Assembly: GCA_023379845.1 (NCBI GenBank)
Contig: JAMCPG010000034.1
Span: 16,428 to 80,427 of the forward strand
DNA from: Thermoplasmatota archaeon
Lineage (GTDB): Archaea > Thermoplasmatota > Thermoplasmata > Thermoplasmatales > Thermoplasmataceae
DNA: 64,000 nt
Reading direction: 5' to 3'
A model generated the notes under the pieces. It saw only the letters and a program-made list of their open reading frames with translations, searched no databases and was not told where the DNA came from. Positions 25,237-34,789 of this stretch are shown in pieces. The first letter of the stretch is position 1; the number at the start of each line of letters is the position of its first letter. The position numbers and the translations under genes were made by a program.

Positions 25237-26898
25237 TTACTTTTCCATCAGAGACTCCCTGAGGATGGATGTTACGTATCCCTTCACCTGCGAAAAGCTA
25301 AGTTTGGGCGGCATTGGCTTTTCATCCGGGTTCACAAGCACTTCCAGGACGCCCGCTGATTTAGCCGCGAGAAATTCGTCAATCGCTGCGTCAAGATCCG
25401 ACAGTTTCTCGACCCTCCTTCCGTATATTCCTATAGACTGGGCAAGTTTTGAAAAATCCGGGTTGAGGAGATCCACTCCCCACTCCGGATAGCCCATTAC
25501 CTCCTGCTCGAATTTTATCATCCCGAGTTTTGAGTTGTTAAATACAACCACCTTGATTCTGCGATCATACTTTCTTGCCGTGATGAGCTCCATCATCGTC
25601 ATTGCGAAGCTTCCGTCACCTACAAGTGCCACGACCTGGCGATCGGTGGCAAATGAAGCGCCAACCGATGCCGGTATCCCTACGCCCATGCTTCCAAGCC
25701 AAGGTGAGAAGAGAAATGTCTTTCCTTCCTCTGTTCTGAAATTTCGCATCCCCCAAACCGTTACGTTGCCGGTGTCAACAACAACGACTGCATTCTTGTC
25801 AACTTTCCGGGATAACCTTGCTGCCACTATTTCGGGCTTCATTGGCTCCGATGTGTCGTTCTCGGCTTTCTCGAGCTCCTTGATCCAGGACTCTTTTGCC
25901 CCCTGAAGTTTTGTGTAAAACTTGTATTCCTTTGTATCTGGATTGACATGTTTCAGGAAGTCCGACACGGTACAGAGGCATTCTATACTTGAGTTAAACC
26001 TCTTGTGAAGATTCGAAGGATTTGATTCTACCTGTATTATTTTGATATCTTCGCGAATGAATGCACTGTACGGGAAACTGGTTCCAAGAAGCACCAGCAA
26101 ATCAGCATCTTTCATTGCATCGATTGACGCCTTGGATCCCAGCAGGCCAAGTCCACCAAGTACTTTCTTGTCAAAGTCGCTGACTATACCCTTAGCATTC
26201 AGGGCATAAATGATTGGTGCACCTATCTTTTCCGCAAAATCATTGATCAAGGCTGACTGCCCGATGGAACCCCTTCCGATAAACAGGAGTGGTTTTTTAC
26301 TCTGGTTTATAGCATCAACCGCCTCTTTCGGATCGAAATTGTATGATATCGCTGGATATTTCGCAATCCCATGTAGCTGCTTTGACACCGAACTTGATCT
26401 TAGCATGTCAACCGGAAGCGTGATGTGAGCAACTCCTCCCTTGACCTTCGCTTCGTGGCATGCCCTCATTGTTATGTATTGAGCGCTTTCTGGATTTACG
26501 ATCTGCCGATTGAATATGGAGACATCATCGAAAAGCCTGTTAATATCTACCTCCTGAAAATAATCATGACCTATGAGGTCTGTTTCGACCTGGCCAGTCA
26601 GCGCTATGACCGGAACATGATCCATCTTTGCTTCATAGAGCCCATTCAAAAGGTGTATCGAGCCCGGGCCGGATGTTCCCATGCAGGCAACAGGCATTCC
26701 CGTCATCTTCGCCTCAAATGCTGCCTCAAGCGCCGATCCTTCCTCATGCCTGCCCTGGACATATTGTATATCCTTGTTCCTTCTTATTGCGTCTATTAGG
26801 GGATCAATGGAGTCGCCCGGTATACCATAAATTCTCTTCACTCCGCTGGAGACAAGGGTCTCCACTATAACATCAGCAACGGTTGTGCCCATAATCAT
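25237..26898 (-). CDS. Pyruvate oxidase/dehydrogenase-like ThDP-dependent flavoprotein
   Basis: A ~553-residue member of the acetolactate synthase/pyruvate oxidase group, closest in pattern to bacterial PoxB: GVKRIYGIPGDSIDPLIDAI, the catalytic Glu in RHEEGSALEAA, GPGSIHLLNGLYEAKMDHVPVIA and the ThDP motif GDGSFAMTMMELITARKY. The enzyme would decarboxylate pyruvate to acetate (PoxB), to acetyl phosphate or to acetoin precursors. Electron acceptor and product cannot be fixed from sequence. There is no clear amphipathic membrane tail. ATG 26898 (or 26892) matches the family N-terminus better than the upstream ATG 26946, which would add 16 unrelated residues. The gene is divergent from the M13 peptidase gene. 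Confidence 0.85.
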   Translation of the reverse strand: MIMGTTVADVIVETLVSSGVKRIYGIPGDSIDPLIDAIRRNKDIQYVQGRHEEGSALEAAFEAKMTGMPVACMGTSGPGSIHLLNGLYEAKMDHVPVIALTGQVETDLIGHDYFQEVDINRLFDDVSIFNRQIVNPESAQYITMRACHEAKVKGGVAHITLPVDMLRSSSVSKQLHGIAKYPAISYNFDPKEAVDAINQSKKPLLFIGRGSIGQSALINDFAEKIGAPIIYALNAKGIVSDFDKKVLGGLGLLGSKASIDAMKDADLLVLLGTSFPYSAFIREDIKIIQVESNPSNLHKRFNSSIECLCTVSDFLKHVNPDTKEYKFYTKLQGAKESWIKELEKAENDTSEPMKPEIVAARLSRKVDKNAVVVVDTGNVTVWGMRNFRTEEGKTFLFSPWLGSMGVGIPASVGASFATDRQVVALVGDGSFAMTMMELITARKYDRRIKVVVFNNSKLGMIKFEQEVMGYPEWGVDLLNPDFSKLAQSIGIYGRRVEKLSDLDAAIDEFLAAKSAGVLEVLVNPDEKPMPPKLSFSQVKGYVTSILRESLMEK

Positions 26899-26988
26899 GA
26901 GTATGCCATAATTGAAAATCTTTTGCCGAAAAGCTGAACCTTTCATGCATCCCAGGGATGTGCAGAAATTTCAGGGAGCATATTGGAC

Positions 26989-26998
26989 AATATTTATG
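26989..26998 (+). promoter_or_regulatory. TATA box of the M13 peptidase gene
   Basis: AATATTTATG is centred about 27 bases before ATG 27022, consistent with a leaderless message. Confidence 0.5.
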
Positions 26999-27021
26999 TT
27001 GATATAATGCTCAGGTAGCTT

Positions 27022-29031
27022 ATGGTCCACACACCTGTTAACTACAAAATTGCGTTAGTTGGGGAGAACGAGAAACCAGAAGATCCAAAGTTTTCTGCCA
27101 AGTACATGGATATGAGTGTAAATCCTTTTGATGATTTCTACTCCTTTTGCAATGGAACATGGGCCAGGGAGCATCCTATTCCGGAGGACAAGGCGTTCTG
27201 GAGTGGTTCTGCTGAACTTTTTGAAAGGAACAGGTACATCCTTGTGAAAATACTCGAGAAGTGCGCGACCATGCCTCATGAGAACCAGGATCCTGTTCAG
27301 AAGATGCTGGGCGATTTTTATTATTCAGGTATAAATGAGGAGAATATTGAAAGCCTGAAGTTCAAGCCCATTGATGAATATATGAAAAAAGTTGACAGTG
27401 CGAACAACAGGGAAGATTTGCTGAAGGTTGCCATGGATCTTCATTCGATAGGCATTCCATGCCTGTTTTCATGGGATTCGAGCACCGATGCCAAGAACAG
27501 TGAAGTTTACGCTATGTACCTGAAGCAGGGAGGAATTTCACTTCCAAATCGCGATTACTATTTCGATGATTCGTTCGATAAGCTGAGGAAAGATTACGTA
27601 AAGCACATTGCAAACATGTTCACTCTTTATGGTTTTTCCCATGACGCCGCGACTAAAGCGGCAGATGCGGTATTCAAGCTCGAAACCAGGATGGCCGGGG
27701 TGAGCAGGCGCCCTGAGGAATTGAGGGATCCGGAGAAGAATTACAACAGGATATCGATGAACGAGATTGGAAAGAGGTTCCCAACCATTGATTTCAGGTC
27801 GTATTTTCAGCAGATCTCCCTGCCGAAGGTTGATTATGTAGTCGTTTCCCAACCCGAGTTCATGGACGGTCTTGGAAAGCTTCTGCATGAAAGTGGCGTT
27901 GATGAGTGGAAGACATACATGAAATGGAAAATCCTTCATTTTGCAGCACCATATCTGCATACTGCAGCACAGGATGAGGATTTTGACTTTTTCGCCAGGA
28001 AGCTCTTTGGAAGAAAACAGAAGGAGAAGAGGTGGAAGAGAATGGTCTCAATTACAGATTCACATCTCGGAGAAGCCCTTGGGAAATTATACGTTGAACA
28101 GGAGTTTGGCGAAGAAGCAAAGAGAAGAATGAGCGACATGATTGAGGACCTGAGGGAAGTCTTTACAGAGAGGCTCAAAGGACTCGACTGGTTGAGCCCT
28201 GCCACTAAGGAAAAAGCCCTGGAGAAGTTTTCAAGGTTCAGGGCGAAGATTGGCTATCCTTCGAAGTTTATCGATTATTCATCTATCAGGATAACAAGGG
28301 AAAACTTCTTTGAAAACATTACTGCGACCAATAATTTCGATTTCCGGAGGTACATTAAGAGGGTAAATTCTCCGGTGGACAGGGAGCTATGGGAGATGAC
28401 GCCTCCGACCGTGAATGCCTATTTCTCGCCAACAGAAAACGAGATTGTGTTTCCAGCTGGGATCCTGCAGCCGCCGTTCTTTGACCCGATGCTGGATGAT
28501 GCTGTAAATTATGGCGCTACGGGTGGAACAATTGCGCATGAAATTACACATGGCTTTGATGACGAAGGCAGGAAGTTCGATGCTGATGGAAACATCAGGG
28601 ATTGGTGGACACAGGAAGATGAGAAGGCTTTTCTTGAAAGAGCAAGAGAGGTGTCTAAACTTTACGGATCACTGGAAGCTCTTCCTGGCCTCAAGGTAAA
28701 TGGTGACTTAACGCTTGGGGAGAATATTGCGGATATTGGAGGCGTGAGCATTGCATTCGAGGCGCTTGAACGAAGGCTGAAGCGTAACCCGGAAATGAGA
28801 AAGGAAATTGATGGGTTTACTCCAGAACAGCGCTTCTTCATAGGATGGGGACAGAGCTGGAGAATGAATGTAAGGGATGAGGCATTGAGGTGGCAGGTTT
28901 CCAATGATCCGCATTCTCCAGACAATTTCAGGGCAGAAGTGCCTGCCTGGGTCCACGAAAAGTTCGATTCGACCTTCGCGAGAATGAAGGGAAACCACTT
29001 GAAGCCCGTGCAGACCATAAAGATCTGGTAA
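27022..29031 (+). CDS. M13-family zinc metallopeptidase (neprilysin/PepO-like)
   Basis: A 669-residue peptidase. Zinc site: His506 and His510 in HEITH (AHEITHGFDDEG) and Glu567 in LGENIADIGG. VNAYFSPTENEIVFPAGILQPP and a late RVNPHSP-like RWQVSNDPHSPDNFR segment match the family. The N-terminal region is the usual helical cap. There is no signal peptide or membrane anchor, so unlike mammalian neprilysin it probably works in the cytoplasm on imported oligopeptides. Length is normal for prokaryotic members. The start is set by a TATA box 27 bases upstream. Confidence 0.93.
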   Translation: MVHTPVNYKIALVGENEKPEDPKFSAKYMDMSVNPFDDFYSFCNGTWAREHPIPEDKAFWSGSAELFERNRYILVKILEKCATMPHENQDPVQKMLGDFYYSGINEENIESLKFKPIDEYMKKVDSANNREDLLKVAMDLHSIGIPCLFSWDSSTDAKNSEVYAMYLKQGGISLPNRDYYFDDSFDKLRKDYVKHIANMFTLYGFSHDAATKAADAVFKLETRMAGVSRRPEELRDPEKNYNRISMNEIGKRFPTIDFRSYFQQISLPKVDYVVVSQPEFMDGLGKLLHESGVDEWKTYMKWKILHFAAPYLHTAAQDEDFDFFARKLFGRKQKEKRWKRMVSITDSHLGEALGKLYVEQEFGEEAKRRMSDMIEDLREVFTERLKGLDWLSPATKEKALEKFSRFRAKIGYPSKFIDYSSIRITRENFFENITATNNFDFRRYIKRVNSPVDRELWEMTPPTVNAYFSPTENEIVFPAGILQPPFFDPMLDDAVNYGATGGTIAHEITHGFDDEGRKFDADGNIRDWWTQEDEKAFLERAREVSKLYGSLEALPGLKVNGDLTLGENIADIGGVSIAFEALERRLKRNPEMRKEIDGFTPEQRFFIGWGQSWRMNVRDEALRWQVSNDPHSPDNFRAEVPAWVHEKFDSTFARMKGNHLKPVQTIKIW

Positions 29032-29049
29032 CTCTTCGAAATAACGTTA

Positions 29050-29988
29050 TCAGTGAATTGTGATCAGTTCAAGCCGGGTGGGTTCAGCTGTCCGGATGAC
29101 AACGTCTCCTCTCGGCTCTATTATTGATCCTTCCCTGAACCTCCTGTTTTCCGGAAGTATCATGCCAGATCCAGAGTTAAACCTGACCACGGATTGCCCG
29201 GGTATATGGATGGTTGGCTCTTCCTCTGCGCGGATGAAGTAGTCTGTTATTGTACTCTTCTTGTCGGTCATAACAGTCTTATAGTAACCCCAGGGAGAAT
29301 CTTCCCTGTTCGAGTATTCCTCCCTTATTGCCTCAAGATCCTTTTCGCTGTCTATTCCCATCCAGAATGCGTCCTCCATATAGGCGCCTATGTTTTTAGT
29401 TGAAGCAAGCCGGGGAAAAACGGTTGTCTCAAGTTCCTTTTCGGGATAACTCTCGAAGAAGTAGTCGAAAATTTCCTTCTTGAAGATATAAATTCCTGCG
29501 TTCATGTATGCGTTGATGAATGGTTTTTCCTTGAACCTGGTTACTGTATCACCAAATATTTCCAGGATGCCATAAGGGCTTCTCATCTTAACTGCAAAAA
29601 TAACGGCTCCGTATGAGGAGTTTGCCGCAAATTTGACCATCGCCTTGAAGTTCATATCGGTTACCGTATCGCCGTTCCTGAGCATGATGTCCTGGTCTTT
29701 TCTGTGCTCAAGGAGGTTTCTCATAGAATACAAGGTGCCCAGAGGCTTCTCCTCCCTGAAATATGTAATCTTCAAGTCTTTATATTTTGGAGTTAGATAC
29801 TCCTCGATCTTCTCTCCCAGGTGACCGGAGAGAATGTAAAGTTCAGTTATTCCAATAGATCTGAAATCGCTGATCTGCCTGTCAAGTATAGTGAAGTTTT
29901 CCTTGATCTGGATCATGGACTTTGGTATGTCGTTTGTTATTGGCTTTAAACGTTTACCGTAACCACCTGCAAGAATTGCACCTATCAT
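29050..29988 (-). CDS. Sugar-1-phosphate nucleotidyltransferase
   Basis: A 312-residue protein with an N-terminal nucleotidyltransferase domain: GAILAGGYGKRLKPIT (nucleotide-binding loop, residues 2-17), IPKSMIQI, and MLRNGDTVTDM near residue 100, whose Asp binds Mg2+. The final ~70 residues lack the clear hexapeptide repeats of a left-handed helix but include short beta-rich stretches. It would activate a sugar phosphate (glucose, mannose or similar) with NTP for glycan or glycolipid synthesis. The sugar is not predictable. ATG 29988; downstream of the M13 gene but on the opposite strand. Confidence 0.85.
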   Translation of the reverse strand: MIGAILAGGYGKRLKPITNDIPKSMIQIKENFTILDRQISDFRSIGITELYILSGHLGEKIEEYLTPKYKDLKITYFREEKPLGTLYSMRNLLEHRKDQDIMLRNGDTVTDMNFKAMVKFAANSSYGAVIFAVKMRSPYGILEIFGDTVTRFKEKPFINAYMNAGIYIFKKEIFDYFFESYPEKELETTVFPRLASTKNIGAYMEDAFWMGIDSEKDLEAIREEYSNREDSPWGYYKTVMTDKKSTITDYFIRAEEEPTIHIPGQSVVRFNSGSGMILPENRRFREGSIIEPRGDVVIRTAEPTRLELITIH

Positions 29989-30042
29989 ATCTGGTAATAG
30001 TGAGTTGGTTTAAATTTTTAACAGCATCTTTGTTGAGTGGGT

Positions 30043-31488
30043 TCAGATTCTTCGATTGCCGTTGGCAAGGTATGCAAGAAGAACTGGAAACACGGCCCAG
30101 ACTAATCCAATAAGTATCACAAATGACAATGGGAAATACAGGTCAGATGGAATGTAGTTTGGCTGAAAGTATGATGTTATTCCAGGTGAGATAGAGTTCG
30201 CAAACAGGTCAAGAAAGTTAGTGGGGCTCAATAGATAAATGAACTGAATGTAAGCGGGCAGGCTCGATGGAGTGTTTCCATAGGCTGAAAGTATCTCGCT
30301 TCCGCCGAACAGAGAGCCAAATGCAAATAGTACAAACAGGGAAATTGTGAAATAGAAACCGTATCTGCGGAAACGAGAAAATAAAACCGAAAAGCCCATA
30401 ATTGACATCATGGCGATAAGCACCCCAAAGATCACTGATTCTATCAATACGACCGGGAGGCCTCGACCTGCCAATAAATAGAAGCTTATGTCATCAAATG
30501 CCACGATTCCCAGCAACGTCAGCACCATGACAATTGCACTGCTGGTGAACCTGTCAAGCATCAACTTTCTCTTTGAGATAGGCTGTGAAAGAACAAGGTC
30601 CAGGGTTCCGTTTGCCAGCTCCCGGGAATACATCATTTCGATAACAATAATGGCAGTCACGGTAATTAGAAAACCCGTAACTGCCCAGATTTCGCCCATA
30701 AAACTGATTGTGTTCGCCAGATCGGGCGGTGGCGCATAAACCGATCCGCTAAATGTATAATATGTTGAGTTATTTGAATTGCCGCCAATATACAAAAAGA
30801 ACAATTTATCGGGATCTGAAGGTCCGCCATAGACTCCGTTGACAGTGAGAAGATGAAAATGGGAGTACGTTCCCACAAGAGTCAGGTTTACCGGTTCGGG
30901 TGAAAATGAGCTTGGTGTTATGTTTTTGCTGTACAATGTGACAGGAGGTGCAGACGTGCCGTTTGGGCCAAAATATGCAATGAATGGTATTGAATGATAT
31001 GGATTCGATGCATTTATAACAAGCTGTGGAACAATTGAATAGCTGTTGTTTCTGACTGCGATGTTTCTTAGATTGCCCTGACCGGTGAAAGAGAAGTCCT
31101 TTGACAGTACCTGAATATTTAAGATCACGCCACTTAATTGTGAGTAATTTCCAAGAGTAAGATTCGCGTATCCTTCATCATTGCTGACAAGATCTGGAAA
31201 AGTCATGTTCTGCGGAACGGTGGGCGACCCAATCTTGCCGAATACCGTTATGTTTATTTCAATACCCCTAAGAGGCTGTCCCATGCAGTTCATTGAATAG
31301 GTTGATAAATTTACGGTACCATTGTCGTCATAAATCCCGGACAGGACGTAATTCTGCTCGTTTAGTGGCACTCGAGCGGATGTGTAAATAACCAGAAATG
31401 AAGTTATCAGGATGAATGCAACCAGGAATATGAAGGTGGGTTGCTTGACTATCCTCTTAAGATAATAAGAGAGCCCCTTTATTATCAT
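30043..31488 (-). CDS. ABC transporter permease (ABC-2 type) with large extracytoplasmic domain
   Basis: The 481-residue protein has one N-terminal helix (~18-38), then a ~200-residue polar, Asn/Ser/Thr-rich region likely outside the cell, then five or six membrane helices from about residue 255 (AVTGFLITVTAIIVIEMMYSR, followed by GTLDLVLSQPISKRKL, the ABC-2 coupling-helix pattern). The start ATG at 31488 overlaps the stop of the ATPase gene (ATGA), so the pair is translationally coupled. It most likely exports a lipid, peptide or drug. Substrate unknown. Confidence 0.82.
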   Translation of the reverse strand: MIIKGLSYYLKRIVKQPTFIFLVAFILITSFLVIYTSARVPLNEQNYVLSGIYDDNGTVNLSTYSMNCMGQPLRGIEINITVFGKIGSPTVPQNMTFPDLVSNDEGYANLTLGNYSQLSGVILNIQVLSKDFSFTGQGNLRNIAVRNNSYSIVPQLVINASNPYHSIPFIAYFGPNGTSAPPVTLYSKNITPSSFSPEPVNLTLVGTYSHFHLLTVNGVYGGPSDPDKLFFLYIGGNSNNSTYYTFSGSVYAPPPDLANTISFMGEIWAVTGFLITVTAIIVIEMMYSRELANGTLDLVLSQPISKRKLMLDRFTSSAIVMVLTLLGIVAFDDISFYLLAGRGLPVVLIESVIFGVLIAMMSIMGFSVLFSRFRRYGFYFTISLFVLFAFGSLFGGSEILSAYGNTPSSLPAYIQFIYLLSPTNFLDLFANSISPGITSYFQPNYIPSDLYFPLSFVILIGLVWAVFPVLLAYLANGNRRI

Positions 31489-32390
31489 TCGTGAGCACCA
31501 GTCTTCTGTGCAAAGTATTCCCCAAGGATATTATCTGTCGAAACAAACTCTGCAACCAGGTATCCCGCCCTGACCAATTCTGCGTTTATCGTTGAGGGAT
31601 CCAGCTTGACGCCTGAAACGGTTATCTGATCCTGTCCTATTGAGACTGTTCCATATGCCTTGAGACGCTCCAGTAGTTTTTCATCCGGGTTTGATACCCT
31701 CAACCTGATAGTGGATTGACCCTGGGAGAGCAAGTCCGCTAAAGTAACCGGTTCAGTCGTCTCTCCGTTGATGATAAGAATGACCCGATTTGCTATTGAC
31801 TGGAGCTCGCTTAGCACATGAGAACTAAGAAGGATCCCATGCCCGGATGATCTCAGCTCGGATATCTTGTCCTTCATGAATTTTATACCTTCTGGATCAA
31901 GGCCGTTGAACATTTCGTCGAAGAGGTAATACTTGGGATTCCCAAGCATTGCAACCGCAATTGACAGGCGTTTTCTCATGCCCATGGATAATCTTGTTAC
32001 CTTCAACCTCTCCGCTCCAGAAAGGCCGACCGTCAGGAGAACGTAATGAGCGGTCCTTTCAATATCAACTCGATCTATTCCCCGGAGTGAGGCGAAGTAC
32101 TTGACCAGCTCAAAGATTGAGCTTTCTGTTTCGAAGAGCGGGTTTTCCTGAACCCATGCTATCTTTTCTGAAACAAATTCTTTGGCGCTTGCAGGGTCGA
32201 TTCCATCCACAAGAATCTTTCCAGAATGGGGTGACATAATGCCTGCCAGTGTTTTGATGGTCGTGGTTTTTCCCGAACCATTCAGGCCGGCGAGGCCGAG
32301 AACTTCACCTTCCTTAATGCTAAGAGTAAGATCTCTAAGAACCAGCTTTTTGCCGTATCCAACAGAAACATGAAGAGCTTCTAGGCTAAT
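31485..32390 (-). CDS. ABC transporter ATP-binding protein; probable ATT start
   Basis: The ATPase partner of the permease. The first ATG in frame (32237) falls after Walker A, which cannot be the true start because Walker A (AGLNGSGKTTT) lies upstream in the same frame. Continuing back, the frame reads SLEALHVSVGYGKKLVLRDLTLSIKEGE, a perfect ABC N-terminus, to a TGA at 32403-32405, with no ATG, GTG or TTG. ATT at 32388-32390 is seven bases after a GAAGGTG ribosome binding site and gives a ~301-residue protein. Other motifs: the Q-loop in WVQENPLF, signature LSMGMRKRLSIA, Walker B YYLFDEMFNGLDPEG. It follows the beta-oxidation fusion gene by 23 bases. Confidence 0.88.
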   Translation of the reverse strand: MSLEALHVSVGYGKKLVLRDLTLSIKEGEVLGLAGLNGSGKTTTIKTLAGIMSPHSGKILVDGIDPASAKEFVSEKIAWVQENPLFETESSIFELVKYFASLRGIDRVDIERTAHYVLLTVGLSGAERLKVTRLSMGMRKRLSIAVAMLGNPKYYLFDEMFNGLDPEGIKFMKDKISELRSSGHGILLSSHVLSELQSIANRVILIINGETTEPVTLADLLSQGQSTIRLRVSNPDEKLLERLKAYGTVSIGQDQITVSGVKLDPSTINAELVRAGYLVAEFVSTDNILGEYFAQKTGAHE

Positions 32391-32397
32391 ATATTGA

Positions 32398-32404
32398 CAC
32401 CTTC
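32398..32404 (-). promoter_or_regulatory. Shine-Dalgarno site in front of the ATT start
   Basis: The minus strand reads GAAGGTG here, seven bases before the ATT at 32388-32390, which is where the ABC ATPase family N-terminus should begin. Confidence 0.55.
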
Positions 32405-32413
32405 AGAAAAAGA

Positions 32414-34402
32414 TTACCTGCCCTTGAATTCAGGCTCCCTTTTCTGCATGAAAGATGAAATTCCCTCTTTTAAGTCTTCGGTTCCATAGACAAGTCCCAT
32501 TGAAATTGCTTCCATTGTTAAACCGTCGTCGAGAGATGTTTCAGACCCTTTGTTGACCAGAAGTTTCGCAAGATAGGCTGCCCCCGGGGCGACTTTCCTG
32601 GAAAGATCATGGGCAAATTTCTGCACGTCCTCATCTATTGTCTCTGCCCCAAATGTCCGGGTCACAATTCCCATGTCAAAGGCCTCCTTGCCGGTTATCC
32701 TTTCAGCCGTAAGGATGAGATAGGATGCTCGTGAAGAACCAATGAGTTTTGCAAGACGCTGGGTTCCTCCCCATCCCGGCACTAGACCTCTCTGTAACTC
32801 AGGGAACCCTATCTTTGCTTCCTGTGACGAGACACGAATGTCGCATGCAAGTGAAAGCTCGAACCCGCCTCCAAGCGCATACCCCTTTATTTCTGCTATC
32901 GTTATTTTATTCATTTCTGACAATAGGCGGAAAATGGATTGCCCACGCCTTGACGCCTGCATGAAATCTATGCCGCCTGAGAAAAACTGAGAAAGTTCGG
33001 CTCCCGCTGAAAATACTGTACCCTTTCCTGTTACAACGACAACGTTGACTTCCTTGTCTTCCCTTACCTCGAGAAGTCTTTTCTCCAGTCCATCCAATAC
33101 AGCCGAGTTCAGGAGATTTAACCTGCCATTGTTAAGATAAACTGTTGCGACCCTGTCCTTCTTAACCATTAACACAGGTTCGTCGATCTGCGCCTCTGCC
33201 GTGGTAGATGGGGGCTTCTCTTCTTTCCTGATGCCTGTATTTCCTGAAATTACCTCTTTCAGTTTTCCTTCGGCAATTGATCTGGCCGGTGCAAAAACGG
33301 AAGACTCAAACTTGGAGCCAAGGTCTTCAAGCTTCTTCTTTATTTCTGCGTTGGTCAATCCCTGTGCAACAGATATAGGGCCAAAAGGCCTGTTCATACC
33401 CAGGCGCACTCCAGTCTCTATGTCATCAGGTGAAGCAACGCCCTCTTCAATAAGCTTTACTGCCTCGTTGAGTTCGATCGCGAGAACGTCCATGAGCTCG
33501 ACCTTGCTTGACGGCTCCCCAGAAGGGATCTGGGCCTTTCCGTTTTCCCAGGTATAGAAGCCATGACCAGTCTTCTTTCCGAGCTTGTTCTGTTCCATCA
33601 TCTGCTTGAAAACCGAGCATTTTCCGTATTCTGGAGATAGTTCCTTTGCATAGTACTCAAGAGAGTGAACGACCGTGTCTATACCGACATAATCCATTAA
33701 CTCGTATGGGCCCATCGGCAGACCCTGCGATTTGGCAAAAAGGTCGATGGAGGCTGGCGTATCTATCTTCCGATCCAGCAGAAGGCAGAAGAAGAGGCTT
33801 TCCGGCGCATTGATCCTGTTCACCACGAAGCCGGGAGAATCTTTAACCACACGGATAGGGGTCTTTCCTATCTTGCGGGATAGATCATAGACTGCCTCGA
33901 AGGTCCGGTCATCGGTTTTTTCACCCTTCACAACCTCGACAAGCTTGAGCACGACAGGCGGATTGAAGAAGTGCATCCCAACGATTCTTTGAGGCCTTAG
34001 GCTCCCATTCTGCAGTTCAGTTATCCTGAAGTTGGATGTGTTTGATGCTATAATTGCCTCTGGTGAGCATGATGATTCGACCTCCATAATCACGTTTCGC
34101 TTTATATCAAGCACCTCGGGAACCGCTTCAACTATAAGGTCGGCCTTGGTAACTGAGTTCTTTATATCTGTCGAAAATGAAAGTCTTGCAAGTGTATCGT
34201 TCATAGCCGACTCGTTTATCTTTCCGCTATCCTTCATTTTTGAAAGGCTCGCTTGAACGTTCTGCCTTGCCCGATCAAGGAAGTCCTGGGAAACGTCGTT
34301 GACCACGACGTTCAGGCCTGAGAGCGCAAGAACCTCAGCTATGCCGTGACCCATTATTCCTGCACCTATTACGGTGGCATTTTTGATTTCCAGGAATATC
34401 AC
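32414..34402 (-). CDS. Fused 3-hydroxyacyl-CoA dehydrogenase/enoyl-CoA hydratase
   Basis: A 662-residue bifunctional beta-oxidation enzyme. Residues ~5-300 are the NAD-dependent dehydrogenase: VIGAGIMGHGIAEVLALSG (dinucleotide fold), the catalytic His in GMHFFNPPVVLKLVEVV, and KDSPGFVVNRI. Residues ~410-660 are a crotonase domain with GKGTVFSAGAELSQF and YALGGGFELSLACDIRVSS, where the oxyanion-hole Gly and a catalytic Glu near GFPELQRGLVPGWGGT are in place. The order (dehydrogenase first) is the archaeal type, reverse of bacterial FadB. GTG 34402 overlaps the stop of the SCP2 gene (GTGA), so the two are coupled. Together with ETF genes at 44-46 kb it supports fatty-acid or branched-acid oxidation or crotonate metabolism. 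Confidence 0.92.
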   Translation of the reverse strand: MIFLEIKNATVIGAGIMGHGIAEVLALSGLNVVVNDVSQDFLDRARQNVQASLSKMKDSGKINESAMNDTLARLSFSTDIKNSVTKADLIVEAVPEVLDIKRNVIMEVESSCSPEAIIASNTSNFRITELQNGSLRPQRIVGMHFFNPPVVLKLVEVVKGEKTDDRTFEAVYDLSRKIGKTPIRVVKDSPGFVVNRINAPESLFFCLLLDRKIDTPASIDLFAKSQGLPMGPYELMDYVGIDTVVHSLEYYAKELSPEYGKCSVFKQMMEQNKLGKKTGHGFYTWENGKAQIPSGEPSSKVELMDVLAIELNEAVKLIEEGVASPDDIETGVRLGMNRPFGPISVAQGLTNAEIKKKLEDLGSKFESSVFAPARSIAEGKLKEVISGNTGIRKEEKPPSTTAEAQIDEPVLMVKKDRVATVYLNNGRLNLLNSAVLDGLEKRLLEVREDKEVNVVVVTGKGTVFSAGAELSQFFSGGIDFMQASRRGQSIFRLLSEMNKITIAEIKGYALGGGFELSLACDIRVSSQEAKIGFPELQRGLVPGWGGTQRLAKLIGSSRASYLILTAERITGKEAFDMGIVTRTFGAETIDEDVQKFAHDLSRKVAPGAAYLAKLLVNKGSETSLDDGLTMEAISMGLVYGTEDLKEGISSFMQKREPEFKGR

Positions 34403-34734
34403 TTCCCGGCTTTCTTCATGAGGTCCGTTAGCTTCTGGGCACCGAATATATCACCTGATACCTTCAGCTTACCTGACATGAATGACTGAATGGGATCAAC
34501 CTTGCCGAGGAAAAGGTCGGACAGCAGGGCGTCCGTTGCCGATATTGTAGCCGCTGCTGACTTGGAATCACCATCTATTACCCTTAAAGCGCCATTGCCT
34601 ACGCTGACGTAATAATGCGTTGAATCGGTTGGGTTGATCTGGTACTGTTTTTCACTCCCGGTTATGTTCTTCATTATCTCTGGGATCGCAGAAGCTTTTC
34701 CGGCAAGTTCCTTAAGTATATCCTTTGACGACAT
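34399..34734 (-). CDS. SCP2-type sterol carrier/lipid-transfer domain protein
   Basis: A 111-residue single-domain protein of the SCP2 fold, with the beta-rich core (YYVSVGNGALRVIDGDSKSA) and the C-terminal SFMSGKLKVSGDIFGAQKLTDL segment typical of the family. SCP2 proteins bind fatty acyl-CoA or other lipids in a hydrophobic tunnel. Its gene precedes and overlaps the beta-oxidation fusion, so it probably presents acyl-CoA to that enzyme. ATG 34734. Confidence 0.88.
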   Translation of the reverse strand: MSSKDILKELAGKASAIPEIMKNITGSEKQYQINPTDSTHYYVSVGNGALRVIDGDSKSAAATISATDALLSDLFLGKVDPIQSFMSGKLKVSGDIFGAQKLTDLMKKAGK

Positions 34735-34789
34735 GATTGAACATCGCCTAAAGGATAATATTAGTTTCGCCGGATATTATAGGGATACC

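Noticed and set aside
26899-26946. Sixteen-residue N-terminal extension of the pyruvate-oxidase-like enzyme from ATG 26946
   Set aside because: The extra residues have no counterpart in the family, and ATG 26898 or 26892 matches its usual start.
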